Shown here in pieces: positions 35,327 through 43,950 of a DNA stretch of 64,000 nucleotides. The position numbers and the translations under genes were made by a program. Origin of the DNA: Undibacterium parvum (GTDB lineage Bacteria > Pseudomonadota > Gammaproteobacteria > Burkholderiales > Burkholderiaceae_D); the NCBI RefSeq assembly GCF_003955735.1, contig NZ_CP034464.1:2666001-2730000 (forward strand), written 5' to 3'. A model generated the notes under the pieces. That model was given only the letters and a program-made list of their open reading frames with translations, did no database searches and had not been told where the DNA came from. The stretch's first letter is position 1, and each line of letters opens with the position of its first letter.

Positions 35327-36070
35327 TTAGTCTCCCGAGATTAGACGTTGGCCTAAGCTGGCTGGTAGGCCGGCCGCGATAATTTTTTCGGCTGCTGCCT
35401 CGGTATCGTAAGGAATTCTATAGTAGGTCAGCTCCAGCGTGACGCTGTCAAAGGTGGCGTAACAGGCTGCCGGATTGCCATCGCGCGGTTGTCCTACTGA
35501 GCCCGGTATTACCAGCCAGCGTCTTTGCTTGCTGAGCGGAATGCTGTTTTCCGGAGTCGGTAAAAATTCACCGGTCTTGCCAGTGAGCGTCATGTGATAC
35601 AAGGTGGGCAGATGGACGTGGCCGCAGAAGGTGATGTGCGCCTTGGTTGCATGCATGCTGCGGGTGGCTTCCATCGTGCCTTCTACATATTCCCATTTTT
35701 CTGGTGCCCAGGCATTGGCGTGCACCATCAGGAGTTCCTGGATTTCGATGCGATAAGGGAGATTGCGAATGAAGTTCAGATGGGTTTCGCTGAGCTGGGC
35801 GCGGGTCCACTCTACCACTTGAAAAGCAATCGGGTTCATGCCTTTGCGTTCTTCCTGTATCAGCGCAATATCATGATTGCCCATCAAGACATAGGCACCG
35901 CGGCTGGCATACTCCATCACGGTATCGAGCACCCAGACCGGATCGGCACCATAGCCGACCAGATCACCCAGAAACGCGTACTGGCTGACATTTTGCTGCT
36001 GCGCATGCGCTAAGCAAGCACTGACGGCTTCGCGGTTGGCATGTAGATCGGTCAGCAAGGCTATCAGCAT
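35327..36070 (-). CDS. metallophosphoesterase (calcineurin-like)
   Basis: Metal-dependent phosphatase of 247 residues. All sequence motifs of the fold are present: LLTDLHANREA (DxH), FLGDLVGYG (GD), LMGNHDIA (GNHD), VHANAW and FCGHVHLP (GHxH). It resembles the small prokaryotic PP2A-like/YfcE group with a C-terminal strand region. The next gene downstream, a kinase-USP fusion, starts 1 bp after its stop; the pair looks like a kinase-phosphatase module acting on the same targets. This partnership is an inference from operon structure. Confidence 0.9.
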   Translation of the reverse strand: MLIALLTDLHANREAVSACLAHAQQQNVSQYAFLGDLVGYGADPVWVLDTVMEYASRGAYVLMGNHDIALIQEERKGMNPIAFQVVEWTRAQLSETHLNFIRNLPYRIEIQELLMVHANAWAPEKWEYVEGTMEATRSMHATKAHITFCGHVHLPTLYHMTLTGKTGEFLPTPENSIPLSKQRRWLVIPGSVGQPRDGNPAACYATFDSVTLELTYYRIPYDTEAAAEKIIAAGLPASLGQRLISGD

Positions 36071-36170
36071 AGGGAATTTCTGTGGTGGGGGTAAGTAAAA
36101 TGCCTGCTTAGAGTCGCATGCAAACCGGAATAGTTAGGATCAATACTAGACCTTGAAACTAACAACAAGC

Positions 36171-36878
36171 TTACAAAGTTCCTGCATATTCCTGATAACC
36201 CCGGGCGCGTAAGGCGCAGGCCGGGCAAGTGCCGCAGCCGTGACCCCAGGGATGCAGCGTGCCGCGTTCGCCCAGATAGCAAGTATGGGTGTCGCTACGT
36301 ATTAAGTCGACCAGATTGCTGCCGCCTAATTGCTCCGCCAGTTTCCAGGTTTGCGCTTTATTAATCCACATGAGCGGGGTCTCTAATTTAAGACGGGTCG
36401 CCATGCCCAAATTGAGCGCCACCTGTAAGGCCTTCATACTGTCATCGCGGCAATCCGGGTAGCCCGAAAAATCGGTTTCGCACATGCCACCGACCAGCAC
36501 ATTGAGTCCGCGCCGGTAGGCCAGCGTCGCTGCCACCAGCATGAACATCAGATTGCGACCCGGCACGAAGGTATTGGGCAAGCCATTTTCTTGCATGGTG
36601 ATTTCTATTTCTTCGGTCATCGCGGTGTGCGAGAGTTGCGAGATCAGACCTAAATCGAGCATGTGATCTTCGCCTAGCTTGGCGTGCCAGTCATCAGAAA
36701 AACCGCGCATCTTGGCCAACAGGCTAGGGCGCATAGTCAGCTCTATCGCATGCCTTTGTCCGTAATCAAAGCCTATGGTTTCGACGTGCTGATAGTGCGC
36801 CAAAGCCCAGGCCAGGCAGGTGGTGGAATCTTGTCCGCCGCTAAATAAGACCAGGGCGCGGTCGTTGCAGGTATTCAT
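36171..36878 (-). CDS. queC: 7-cyano-7-deazaguanine synthase
   Basis: Makes preQ0 from 7-carboxy-7-deazaguanine, ammonia and ATP in queuosine synthesis. The 235-residue protein has the PP-loop [14 protein letters not shown], the conserved segment [19 protein letters not shown], and the C-terminal zinc site C-YLGERG...GCGTCPAC. Length and motif set are standard. It stands alone; other queuosine genes are not in the window. The upstream leader (36879-37080) is rich in inverted repeats, described separately; I could not show a preQ1 riboswitch. Confidence 0.95.
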   Translation of the reverse strand: MNTCNDRALVLFSGGQDSTTCLAWALAHYQHVETIGFDYGQRHAIELTMRPSLLAKMRGFSDDWHAKLGEDHMLDLGLISQLSHTAMTEEIEITMQENGLPNTFVPGRNLMFMLVAATLAYRRGLNVLVGGMCETDFSGYPDCRDDSMKALQVALNLGMATRLKLETPLMWINKAQTWKLAEQLGGSNLVDLIRSDTHTCYLGERGTLHPWGHGCGTCPACALRARGYQEYAGTL

Positions 36879-37332
36879 GTGTTCTGTGGCTCCCGTAAAA
36901 TCGGATACTGAGGGTGAGTATAAGTATTATTTTACACATTGCGCAGATTCTACGTGCGCAATCCAGCACTTGATAGTGATACTCCCCCTTTTTTCGTATA
37001 CCTCATGGCGCAAGGGTGCTTCTAAAAAACCATCCTCGTGCGCCTTGCGCTGCATTCCGATTAAATGGTTTTTAGAAGGCCCCGAAATGCCGAGGCCTGC
37101 CGTTGGCACATTGCGGTAAGCGTGCGCTATTTCATTCTATGCAATCAAGCGCAGAGTGCAAGCGCCACAGATGGTGTCGAGCGCGAGAAATTAGTCTTGT
37201 CCAAAATCAAGATAACTTGCATAATCGATACACTCTTGCTAATCAGATCATGGACTCACAAAGATCTAAAAGAGTCAGCGCAGATCGCGCCACACTTAAA
37301 GTTTTTGGACCATAACGATAAAAGATGAAACC
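36879..37332. other. intergenic region with large inverted repeats
   Basis: Contains an ATTGCGCA/TGCGCAAT hairpin near 36940-36965, the motif ATACTCCCCC at 36979-36988 followed by a T run (the same motif as near 12954), and an inverted repeat CTTCTAAAAAACCAT (37019-37033) / ATGGTTTTTAGAAG (37065-37078) with nested GCGCAAG/CTTGCGC arms. The right part holds the promoter of the sulfite dehydrogenase operon. The role of the palindromes is unknown. Confidence 0.5.
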
Positions 37333-38565
37333 ATGACTAAGCAACTAAAACCGAGTAATCCCTCGCGCCGCCATCTACTGACCGGCGGTGCCGTGGCACT
37401 GGCCGCGGGCGGCATGGCAGGCATCAGCAAAAGCGCCTTGGCGCAAGCCGCCGCCAGTGTCGTTCCGGCTGCAGCAAAACCCCTGCCCGCCTATGTCGCC
37501 TGGAAAGATCCGACGGCCATGATAGTGCACACTTCCAGCACCCTGGAAACCAAGCGCAGCGCCTTTGGTACCAGTGTGATTACACCCGCCGAGCAACTGT
37601 ATATCCGGAATAATTTACCGGCACCGGATGCTTCGATTATCGCCGACCGGGATGCCTGGGAAGTGCAGATCGAAGGCGTGAAAAATCCACGCAACTTCAA
37701 TCTGAAACAACTCAAGGGCATGGGGCTGGAAACTACCGCGATGGTATTGCAGTGTTCAGGCAATGGCCGCGGTTTATTTCCGACTAAGGCCAGCGGTACC
37801 GCATGGGCGGTTGGGGCGGCCGGTTGCGTGGTCTGGAGCGGCGTGCCAGTGCGCGATGTGGTGGCAGCACTGGGCGGAGTAGCGGATGGGATGGTCTACA
37901 TGACCGGCACAGGCGGCGAAAAAATCCCTGAAGGTCTGGATCCTAAGAGTGTCATGGTAGAGCGTTCGGTACCTCTCAAAGCCATGGGTGACGCCTTGCT
38001 GGCATGGGAGATGAACGGCGCGCCTATCCCGTTGGCGCATGGCGGCCCTTTGCGCCTGATCGTGCCCGGTTACGCCGGTGTCAACAACGTTAAATACATT
38101 AAACGGCTGGCATTCACACTGGCGCAAACCGAGGCGGCAATACAGAAGACCGGTTATCGACTATCGCCGCCGGGGCAAAAGGGCGATCCTAGCCATCCCG
38201 CCGTGTGGGAAATGGCGGCCAAGTCCTGGATCAACTCGCCAGCACCTGATGCTGGCGTTGTGCCGGCCGGAATGAGCTTGATCAAGGGCGTGGCCTTCGG
38301 TGGTATGCAAGCGCTCAAAGCTGTGGAAGTGTCGATTGATGGTGGCGCGTCCTGGTTGGCGGCCAAATTTGTCGGGCCCGATCTGGGTCGTTATGCCTGG
38401 CGTCAGTTTGTACTGAGCGTGAAACTCGCGCCCGGTAATTACACCATCGCCAGTCGGGCCATCGATGTCTTGGGGAATCTCCAGTCCGAAGTGAGTATGG
38501 AAAACACTGGTGGCTATAACAATACCAGTTGGCGTGACCACGCCTTAAAAATCAGCGTTGTGTGA
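37333..38565 (+). CDS. sorA: sulfite dehydrogenase molybdenum subunit (SorA/SoxC-like)
   Basis: Periplasmic Mo-pterin sulfite:cytochrome c oxidoreductase, 410 residues. A Tat signal (SRRHLLTGGAVALAAGG) fits export of a folded cofactor enzyme. The oxidoreductase domain has the Mo-ligand Cys141 in VLQCSGNGRG, and the C-terminal dimerisation domain has AVEVSIDGGASW and YAWRQFVL. The next gene encodes a monohaem cytochrome c, the classical SorB partner, and starts 11 bp after the stop. Sulfite is oxidised to sulfate and electrons go to cytochrome c. A SoxC-type role is the main alternative; no other sox genes are seen. Confidence 0.88.
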   Translation: MTKQLKPSNPSRRHLLTGGAVALAAGGMAGISKSALAQAAASVVPAAAKPLPAYVAWKDPTAMIVHTSSTLETKRSAFGTSVITPAEQLYIRNNLPAPDASIIADRDAWEVQIEGVKNPRNFNLKQLKGMGLETTAMVLQCSGNGRGLFPTKASGTAWAVGAAGCVVWSGVPVRDVVAALGGVADGMVYMTGTGGEKIPEGLDPKSVMVERSVPLKAMGDALLAWEMNGAPIPLAHGGPLRLIVPGYAGVNNVKYIKRLAFTLAQTEAAIQKTGYRLSPPGQKGDPSHPAVWEMAAKSWINSPAPDAGVVPAGMSLIKGVAFGGMQALKAVEVSIDGGASWLAAKFVGPDLGRYAWRQFVLSVKLAPGNYTIASRAIDVLGNLQSEVSMENTGGYNNTSWRDHALKISVV

Positions 38566-38576
38566 GGAAATTAAAA

Positions 38577-38903
38577 ATGATCAACTTGAATAAATTAATG
38601 CAAAAGCTAGTGCTGGCAGCCCTAGCACTTTCCGCACAAGCAGTGTTGGCGCAAGATACATTGGAAGCCGGTAAAAAGTTGTTTACCGAAAGTGCGGTAC
38701 CGGCCTGCGCGCTCTGTCATCGTCTCAAACACGCCGACGCCGCCGGTGAAATCGGCCCGGTACTCGATGAATTACGACCAGACGCCGCCCAGGTAGAGAA
38801 AGCCATACGCAACGGCATAGGCCAGATGCCGGCCTTCACCACACTCAGCGAGAGCGACATCAAATTGCTGGCAAAGTATGTCTCTGAGGTGGCGGGTAAA
38901 TAG
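38577..38903 (+). CDS. sorB: sulfite dehydrogenase cytochrome c subunit
   Basis: Small periplasmic monohaem cytochrome c of about 108 residues. A signal peptide (LVLAALALSAQAVLAQ) precedes haem motif C44-ALC-H48, and the Met ligand is likely in IGQMPAFTTLSESD. It is the electron acceptor for the upstream Mo subunit. A GTG at 38562 overlaps the sorA stop, but GAGGA sits 8 bp before ATG 38577, which I take as the start. A terminator follows at 38926. Confidence 0.88.
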   Translation: MINLNKLMQKLVLAALALSAQAVLAQDTLEAGKKLFTESAVPACALCHRLKHADAAGEIGPVLDELRPDAAQVEKAIRNGIGQMPAFTTLSESDIKLLAKYVSEVAGK

Positions 38904-38925
38904 GCTTAGGCGCTACTACATCAAT

Positions 38926-38966
38926 AAAAAAACGGAGCTTCACCTAGAGTGAGCTCCGTTTTTTTA
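38926..38966. terminator. rho-independent terminator after sorB
   Basis: Stem AAAACGGAGCTtCAC / GTGAGCTCCGTTTTTTT with loop CTAGA and one bulge; a T run follows. It lies between convergent sorB and the PhnD-rhodanese gene. Confidence 0.85.
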
Positions 38967-39010
38967 AAAATTTCAGTTGAAGCAGTGCAAATTTTATCGT
39001 GCTATCAGGC

Positions 39011-40183
39011 CTAAGATTTTTGCGCCACAGGCAAAGATTTTTCACGCCATTCTGGCATGCCACCGCGGTACCAATGGATTTTTTTTGCACCTTTGGCCTG
39101 AGCCGCGATCGAGGCCTTGTAAGATTTCCAGCACTCCGGACCGTTGCAATAAAAAATCAAAGTCTGGTCCAGGGATAGTTTGGAGAGGGCTGAAAAGTCG
39201 TCCAGTGTGCCATCATATTCCCGGTCTTTCAGGCTCTTTTCGAGATAGGGGGCGTGTACCGCGCCTTTGATATGTTCAAGTTCATATTCCTTAGCACCGC
39301 GCGTGTCTACTGCTACTGCACCTGCCGCCAGCAATTTCACGACCTGATCTGCACCTACACGGGCAATCCCGGGAATACTCTCAGGCGTCAAAATCCCGAG
39401 TGATGCAATGTAGCGGTATTGCTCTTCATCGGCGCTGCTGGTGCTCTGAAACTTCGCAAAACCACTGCTGCTGGCATCCGGTGAGGCTAGCCATTTCAAA
39501 AGTTTTTTTCTATCGCTATCGGGCATATCCTTGCGCACCATCATGGCCGCACCAGACGGCACAGTACGGGTAGATTTTAGAATCTTAGCAATGTTAGGAT
39601 TGCTCTTCATCCAAATCTGCGCCTCCTCTTGCTCGGCAATGGTGACGTCTGCCAGATTGGAAGAAATCGCCAGCAAACCGGCACCGCTGGTTTTGCCAAA
39701 CGTAGCTTTTTGGAAGCTTTTCATGCTCACACCCATTTCTGTCAGCAAGCCTTTGGCCAGGTAAGTTCTGGCGGAGTCTTGCTGAGTCAGGTATAGACGT
39801 GCGCCCTTCATTTTGTCTGGCGTGTCGATTTCTTTACGTGCGATCAGGACAAATTGCGTATTTTGTTTGTTGCGCGCCAATAAATCATAACTATGACTAA
39901 TGGCCGATGCAGTAACGTGCGGCGGGCCAATCAGGATATCGTTTTCCTGTGTGCGCGAAGCGCGCATGACATCGGTTAGATCTGAGGTTTGCTTGAGCAC
40001 TATCTGTGATCCAAGCGCTGCAGTCAGTGTAGGGGTAGGCGAAGCCAGCATGGATTGCTGTTGTTTAACATTGTCATCAGCTGGGTCGTGACCGATTAAT
40101 ACCTTGATTTCTGCCTGAGCCACGAGCGGGAGTGCGATACTCAGTGCAACTGCATACAGCTTTAGATGTAGAGACATACTCAT
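39011..40183 (-). CDS. PhnD-like periplasmic binding protein fused to a rhodanese domain
   Basis: Exported 390-residue protein with a signal peptide (ALSIALPLVAQAE). Residues about 25-270 form a phosphonate/phosphite-type solute-binding domain (PF12974-like: TSDLTDVMRASRTQENDILIG, KMKGARLYLTQQDSARTYL). Residues about 285-390 are a rhodanese domain with VDTRGAKEYELEHIKGAVHA and an active-site Cys in FYCNGPECWKS, ending in WYRGGMPEW. A periplasmic sulfurtransferase joined to a binding domain facing the sulfite dehydrogenase operon hints at a thiosulfate or organosulfur role. No ABC permease is nearby. The ligand is unknown. Confidence 0.85.
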   Translation of the reverse strand: MSMSLHLKLYAVALSIALPLVAQAEIKVLIGHDPADDNVKQQQSMLASPTPTLTAALGSQIVLKQTSDLTDVMRASRTQENDILIGPPHVTASAISHSYDLLARNKQNTQFVLIARKEIDTPDKMKGARLYLTQQDSARTYLAKGLLTEMGVSMKSFQKATFGKTSGAGLLAISSNLADVTIAEQEEAQIWMKSNPNIAKILKSTRTVPSGAAMMVRKDMPDSDRKKLLKWLASPDASSSGFAKFQSTSSADEEQYRYIASLGILTPESIPGIARVGADQVVKLLAAGAVAVDTRGAKEYELEHIKGAVHAPYLEKSLKDREYDGTLDDFSALSKLSLDQTLIFYCNGPECWKSYKASIAAQAKGAKKIHWYRGGMPEWREKSLPVAQKS

Positions 40184-40264
40184 AATTATTTAGGATGTGA
40201 GGAAGCTGAAAAAAATTCACCGCCAAAAGCCGTGAAAAAGTATGCAGAGCGAAAGAACGAAATA

Positions 40265-40315
40265 ATTGCAGTGCATCAATATATTTATAGCATGTAATAC
40301 TATTGCAGTGCAATA
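40265..40315. promoter_or_regulatory. candidate operator upstream of PhnD-rhodanese gene
   Basis: A perfect palindrome TATTGCA-G-TGCAATA (40301-40315) and a second, imperfect copy ATTGCAGTGCATCAAT (40265-40280), 37 bp apart on the same face, stand about 100 bp upstream of the start at 40183. They look like paired sites for a dimeric repressor, which is not identified. Confidence 0.45.
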
Positions 40316-40496
40316 ATAATTACTTTTAGTAAAACAATTTCCTGTGCCAACTAGCGCAATACAGCTGCGGCGTGCAGCCCCGTATAGGCTGGAAGCGCTT
40401 TAGGTATTGCACGTTGGCGGCATGCTTGGACGGGACTAACACGGACGACCAGCGTCAAAATGACGTGGCTTGCTGCGCTTTAACGCTTCACTATCC

Positions 40497-41240
40497 TTAC
40501 TTATTCATGCTGCTCAGGGTCTGGTCGACGGTATCACCGTCGGCATCGGTAAACTTCAGGCGCACCGGATACCATTCCAGTTTGGGTGCCAGCCAGATTT
40601 CCAGTTGCTGGTCCTTGGAATCGGGTGGCGGTGCTTTGATGATGTGAACGCTAGAAAATTCGCCCAGTGCAGTATTTAAAGTAACGACCTCTGCTACCTT
40701 GAACGACCAGGCTTCGGCATCGCGTCGGCCTGCCACAAACATTTTCCATTCGCTACCAGGGATAAATTTATCTCCCGCCGCTCTGGCTAGCGCCACCAGT
40801 TGCCAGGTGGCGCTACTGCGATCTTGTTCACCACCTTTAATAGTGTAAATGTCATTGGAGGCGGTAAATTGTATGGTTTTTTTGCTGCGATCAAAACTGG
40901 TGGTGGTGGCGTCTTTACCGAATCGTTTCTCTACATATTTATCGGGCGCGACGCCAAATTCATCGATATTGCCGTAGCTATTCGCCTCCAGAATTTTGCC
41001 AAACAACATCACCCGGGTTTCGGTCAGTAAGGTATAGGACTTCTTATTTTTTTGCTCCGTGAGCTGCCATTTCACCAAGGCTTCGCCGCTGACCGACAAG
41101 CCTTTTTGTCTGGCTTTAATCGCGTACTGTAGATCCACCGAAGGCGGCAGATTGATCGCGCTGTCGGCGTAAGCCAGGCTATAGGCGCTAAAGCCTAAGA
41201 TAAGAAACAAGCCTTGTAAGCGGGAGATAGAATTGTGCAT
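40497..41240 (-). CDS. DUF3108 domain protein, secreted
   Basis: A 247-residue exported protein of the DUF3108 family with a signal peptide at about residues 8-25 (LFLILGFSAYSLAYAD). The characteristic blocks are IKARQKGLSVSGEALVKWQL, KTIQFTASNDIYTIKGGEQD and LEIWLAPKLEWYPVRLKFTD. The function of the family is unknown; proteins of this kind are predicted outer-membrane or periplasmic beta-barrel-like folds. It starts 2 bp after the stop of the longer DUF3108 gene, to which it is paralogous, so the two form one operon. Confidence 0.8.
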   Translation of the reverse strand: MHNSISRLQGLFLILGFSAYSLAYADSAINLPPSVDLQYAIKARQKGLSVSGEALVKWQLTEQKNKKSYTLLTETRVMLFGKILEANSYGNIDEFGVAPDKYVEKRFGKDATTTSFDRSKKTIQFTASNDIYTIKGGEQDRSSATWQLVALARAAGDKFIPGSEWKMFVAGRRDAEAWSFKVAEVVTLNTALGEFSSVHIIKAPPPDSKDQQLEIWLAPKLEWYPVRLKFTDADGDTVDQTLSSMNK

Positions 41241-41242
41241 TT

Positions 41243-42388
41243 TTAGAGGTCAGGGGTATTTTTGGGGATGATCTTGATCACGCTCTGAGTCGTGACGATA
41301 CCATTGCTCTCGGTATTACGGATTTGTAGCGGATACCAGCCGGTAGCGGGGGCTAGCCAGATTTCTAATTGCGAACTATAGGCGCCTGGGCGCGGTGCCC
41401 GGACTAAATGCCAGGTGCTAAATGTGCCCAGTTTTGTGCTCAGTTCCACTTTCTCTAAAATGGTAAATACAAACACACTGAGTTCTTTTTCCTCCGCTAC
41501 CTGCAAGCTGATTTCTCTGCCCGCATAAAATTGACTAGGGTCGCCCTTGCCTATGCTGGCTAATTGCATCACAAAACTAGCCTTATCTTGGGCGCCGTCT
41601 TGTATCGCCAGTTTGGCACTGGATGCAGAGAAACTGACGGTTTTATCTTCTGGATGAAAATGGGTCGCGGTTTTGGCGCGGGTTCTTCTGGCTTCGGTAC
41701 TCAATTCTGGTGCCAGGCCAAAACTATTAATGCCGCCTTCACTGGTCAGTCGGTATAGATTAATGGAGGTGAACAGCATGTCCAGACCAGCCTCGATACT
41801 TAATTTGTAGCGGTCGCCCTCTATGCTCCAATCGATAGTGCCTACCCCATAAATTGGTGCACGCGTGCTGTCTGGATCGGTACGCAGCAGTGCCATCTTC
41901 AGTTCTACCGATTCTGGCAAAGCTAAGGTGTAGCTGGCAGGTGCTGCCGGGCTGGGTTCCGGCTCGGGTTCTGGTACAGCTAATGTCTGTGCGGGCGGCT
42001 CAGCTGGCTTGGGGGGCAAATCATTGGCGGGAGCATCAGGAATGATTTGTTGAGACTCTTCGCTATTCGTTGCTAGCTTAGGCTCAGAAATTTTAGGCTG
42101 GCGTGGCTTGGGCTGGTCTTGCTGTGCTTTGAGTTCTGGCGGCGGGCTAACTAGCGCGGGCTGTCTGTCCTCCAGCAGGGTACTCGGACTTAGGCTGATT
42201 TGCACTACTTGCTCTATGCGCGGCACCGGCATGTTATGCCAATTCGGGATGGAGCTCGCTTGCAGCAGCATGATGTGCAGCAAAATGGTCAGCAAGGCGG
42301 CAACCAGGCTAGTGCGCTTGTGCTTGAGTTCTTGCATTAGTTGCCGCTGATAGAGCTTTAGTGCGGAGTCGGGCTTAGTTGAAATCAT
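41243..42388 (-). CDS. DUF3108 domain protein with TonB-like N-terminus
   Basis: A 381-residue paralogue of the following gene. The N-terminus has one transmembrane helix (SLVAALLTILLHIMLLQAS), then a Pro/Glu/Lys-rich stretch (about 75-165, PEPEPEPSPAAP), the layout of TonB, which would span the periplasm. The C-terminal 210 residues match the DUF3108 protein at 40497 (IDWSIEGDRYKLSIEAG, LEIWLAPATGWYPLQIRN). So the domain seems tethered at the inner membrane in this copy and free in the other. Function unknown. Confidence 0.78.
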   Translation of the reverse strand: MISTKPDSALKLYQRQLMQELKHKRTSLVAALLTILLHIMLLQASSIPNWHNMPVPRIEQVVQISLSPSTLLEDRQPALVSPPPELKAQQDQPKPRQPKISEPKLATNSEESQQIIPDAPANDLPPKPAEPPAQTLAVPEPEPEPSPAAPASYTLALPESVELKMALLRTDPDSTRAPIYGVGTIDWSIEGDRYKLSIEAGLDMLFTSINLYRLTSEGGINSFGLAPELSTEARRTRAKTATHFHPEDKTVSFSASSAKLAIQDGAQDKASFVMQLASIGKGDPSQFYAGREISLQVAEEKELSVFVFTILEKVELSTKLGTFSTWHLVRAPRPGAYSSQLEIWLAPATGWYPLQIRNTESNGIVTTQSVIKIIPKNTPDL

Positions 42389-42564
42389 GCCACTAGTTTA
42401 AACCTTCTGCGCTGAGCTTGCGATGGTAAGTCAAATTTTGTCTTTGAATTTGCAGGCGCCGCGCAGCTAGGGTTCAGATAGCTTGACGATATTGCATGGC
42501 TGATGCACCATGCTCTCATGGCATTCTGATTTTCTATCGTAGCGTTTTTCTTAGGAGTAAAAGC

Positions 42565-43362
42565 ATGACCTCCCCTTTTTCAAATACTGATAATCCGGCG
42601 ATGGCCGCGATGAGCGATCCATTGAATTTCGTTAAAAACTTATGGGGTGGCATGCATGTGCCCGGCATGGTGACACCAACCGTATCGATCGATGAGTTAG
42701 ATAAAAAAATCACTGATCTTAAAACCGTCGAATCCTGGCTGAACGTGAATATGACGATGCTGAAGGGATCGATACAAGCGCTGGAAGTACAGCGCGCCAC
42801 TATCTCTACCTTAAAAGCCATGGGTGAGAGTTTTGCCGAGCAAATGAATCAGGCAAAGTCTGGCGCCGCGGCCGCTAGTAGCGACACAAAAACCAGCAAC
42901 CAGACCTGGCCCATGCATGCCGCGAGCGCAGCACCGAAGGCTGCAGCACCAGAAGCACCTGCAGCAAGTAAGCCGGAGGCCAGCAAGCCAGAGGCGCCGA
43001 AATCAAGCGCTTCTGCTGCTGCCAGCAAGCCAGCGACAGAGGCGAGCTCAAACTCTGGGTTTGGCAATCCAGCGACGATGTGGAATTTGCTGCAGGATCA
43101 GTTTAAGCAAGCAGTGAGTAAGGTGATGGAGGGCGAACAAGCGGCCAGCGCCATGGCAAAGGCTGCCACTGCGGGTGTGATGGGCACTGCCGCTGCAGCC
43201 CATAGTGGAGCGCAAGTACCGGTAACAGCGGCGGCTAAAACAAACACCAAAGTAACCCCCAAGCCAGCGCAAAAAACCACTGCCGGCACCGCATCCAAGG
43301 CTGCCCCTAAGGCGAAGGCTGCCCCCAAGAAAACCGCTAAAGTCGCGAAACCACCTGCCGCT
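42565..43362 (+). CDS. phaM: PHA granule regulator, PhaM-like
   Basis: About 266 residues. The N-terminal half (DPLNFVKNLWGGMHVPGMVTP-like start, then SIDELDKKITDLKTVESWLN and SIQALEVQRATISTLKAMG) matches PhaM of Ralstonia, which activates PHA synthase and attaches granules to the nucleoid. The C-terminal third is Ala/Lys/Pro-rich (KAAPKAKAAPKKTAKVAKPP), the histone-like DNA-binding tail. An Ala/Glu/Pro/Ser repeat region lies in between (about 110-165). The start ATG 42565 has AGGAG in front. It is transcribed alone and divergent from the DUF3108 genes. Confidence 0.85.
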
Positions 43363-43377
43363 TAAAATTTCACTGAT

Positions 43378-43917
43378 TTAGTCTGTCGCTAGCTGGCGCA
43401 GGGTCTGCAAGGCATCCTGGGTCCAGCTGATCTGACTCTGCTCGAAGGCTATCCCTGCCTTCAAGATCAGGTAGTGAATTTGCTGTTCTCGATTGAGCTT
43501 GGGCTGTTTAAAATCGCGTGCTTCAATTTTCTGGTAGGCGCATAGTTTTTCCTGGTGTAATTGCAGGCGGCGCTGCAGTTCTTCAGGTAAGCCTAGCGGG
43601 CCCAGACTAGCGTCCGCCCTGAGCTTGACCATCATTTCATCGCGTAATTGCAGCGCTTCGCTAGGCTCTCTGGCCCAGCGGCGTAGTTCTTGCTGTCCGG
43701 TGGGTAGTACCTCAAACAAGCGCTTGCCAGCGCGACCACCATCCACCTCCCTAGATATAACCCAAGCTTGCGCTTCCATACGTGCCAGTTCGCGGTAAAT
43801 TTGCTGATGGCTGGCGTGCCAGAAATAGCCGATCGATTTGTCGAAACGGCGCGCCAACTCATAGCCAGATGAGGGTTTTTCTATTAACGAGGTCAATAAA
43901 GCGTGTTGTAATGACAT
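43378..43917 (-). CDS. PadR family transcriptional regulator
   Basis: A 179-residue repressor-type protein. The N-terminal winged helix shows LLTSLIEKPSSGYELARRFDKSIGYFW, then QIYRELARMEAQAWVIS, and the C-terminal helical domain has a Leu/Arg/Gln-rich coiled-coil (LQRRLQLHQEKLCAYQ). It is divergent from fadH, with matching palindromes in the shared promoter region, so it probably controls both itself and fadH. The inducer is unknown; PadR proteins often sense phenolic acids. Confidence 0.9.
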   Translation of the reverse strand: MSLQHALLTSLIEKPSSGYELARRFDKSIGYFWHASHQQIYRELARMEAQAWVISREVDGGRAGKRLFEVLPTGQQELRRWAREPSEALQLRDEMMVKLRADASLGPLGLPEELQRRLQLHQEKLCAYQKIEARDFKQPKLNREQQIHYLILKAGIAFEQSQISWTQDALQTLRQLATD

Positions 43918-43950
43918 GGGTATGCAATGTGTTTGTTTTCACGCATTTTA

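Noticed and set aside
36879..36990. preQ1 riboswitch in the queC leader
   Set aside because: The reverse-complement leader lacks a recognisable preQ1-I or preQ1-II pseudoknot pattern; only simple hairpins are visible.
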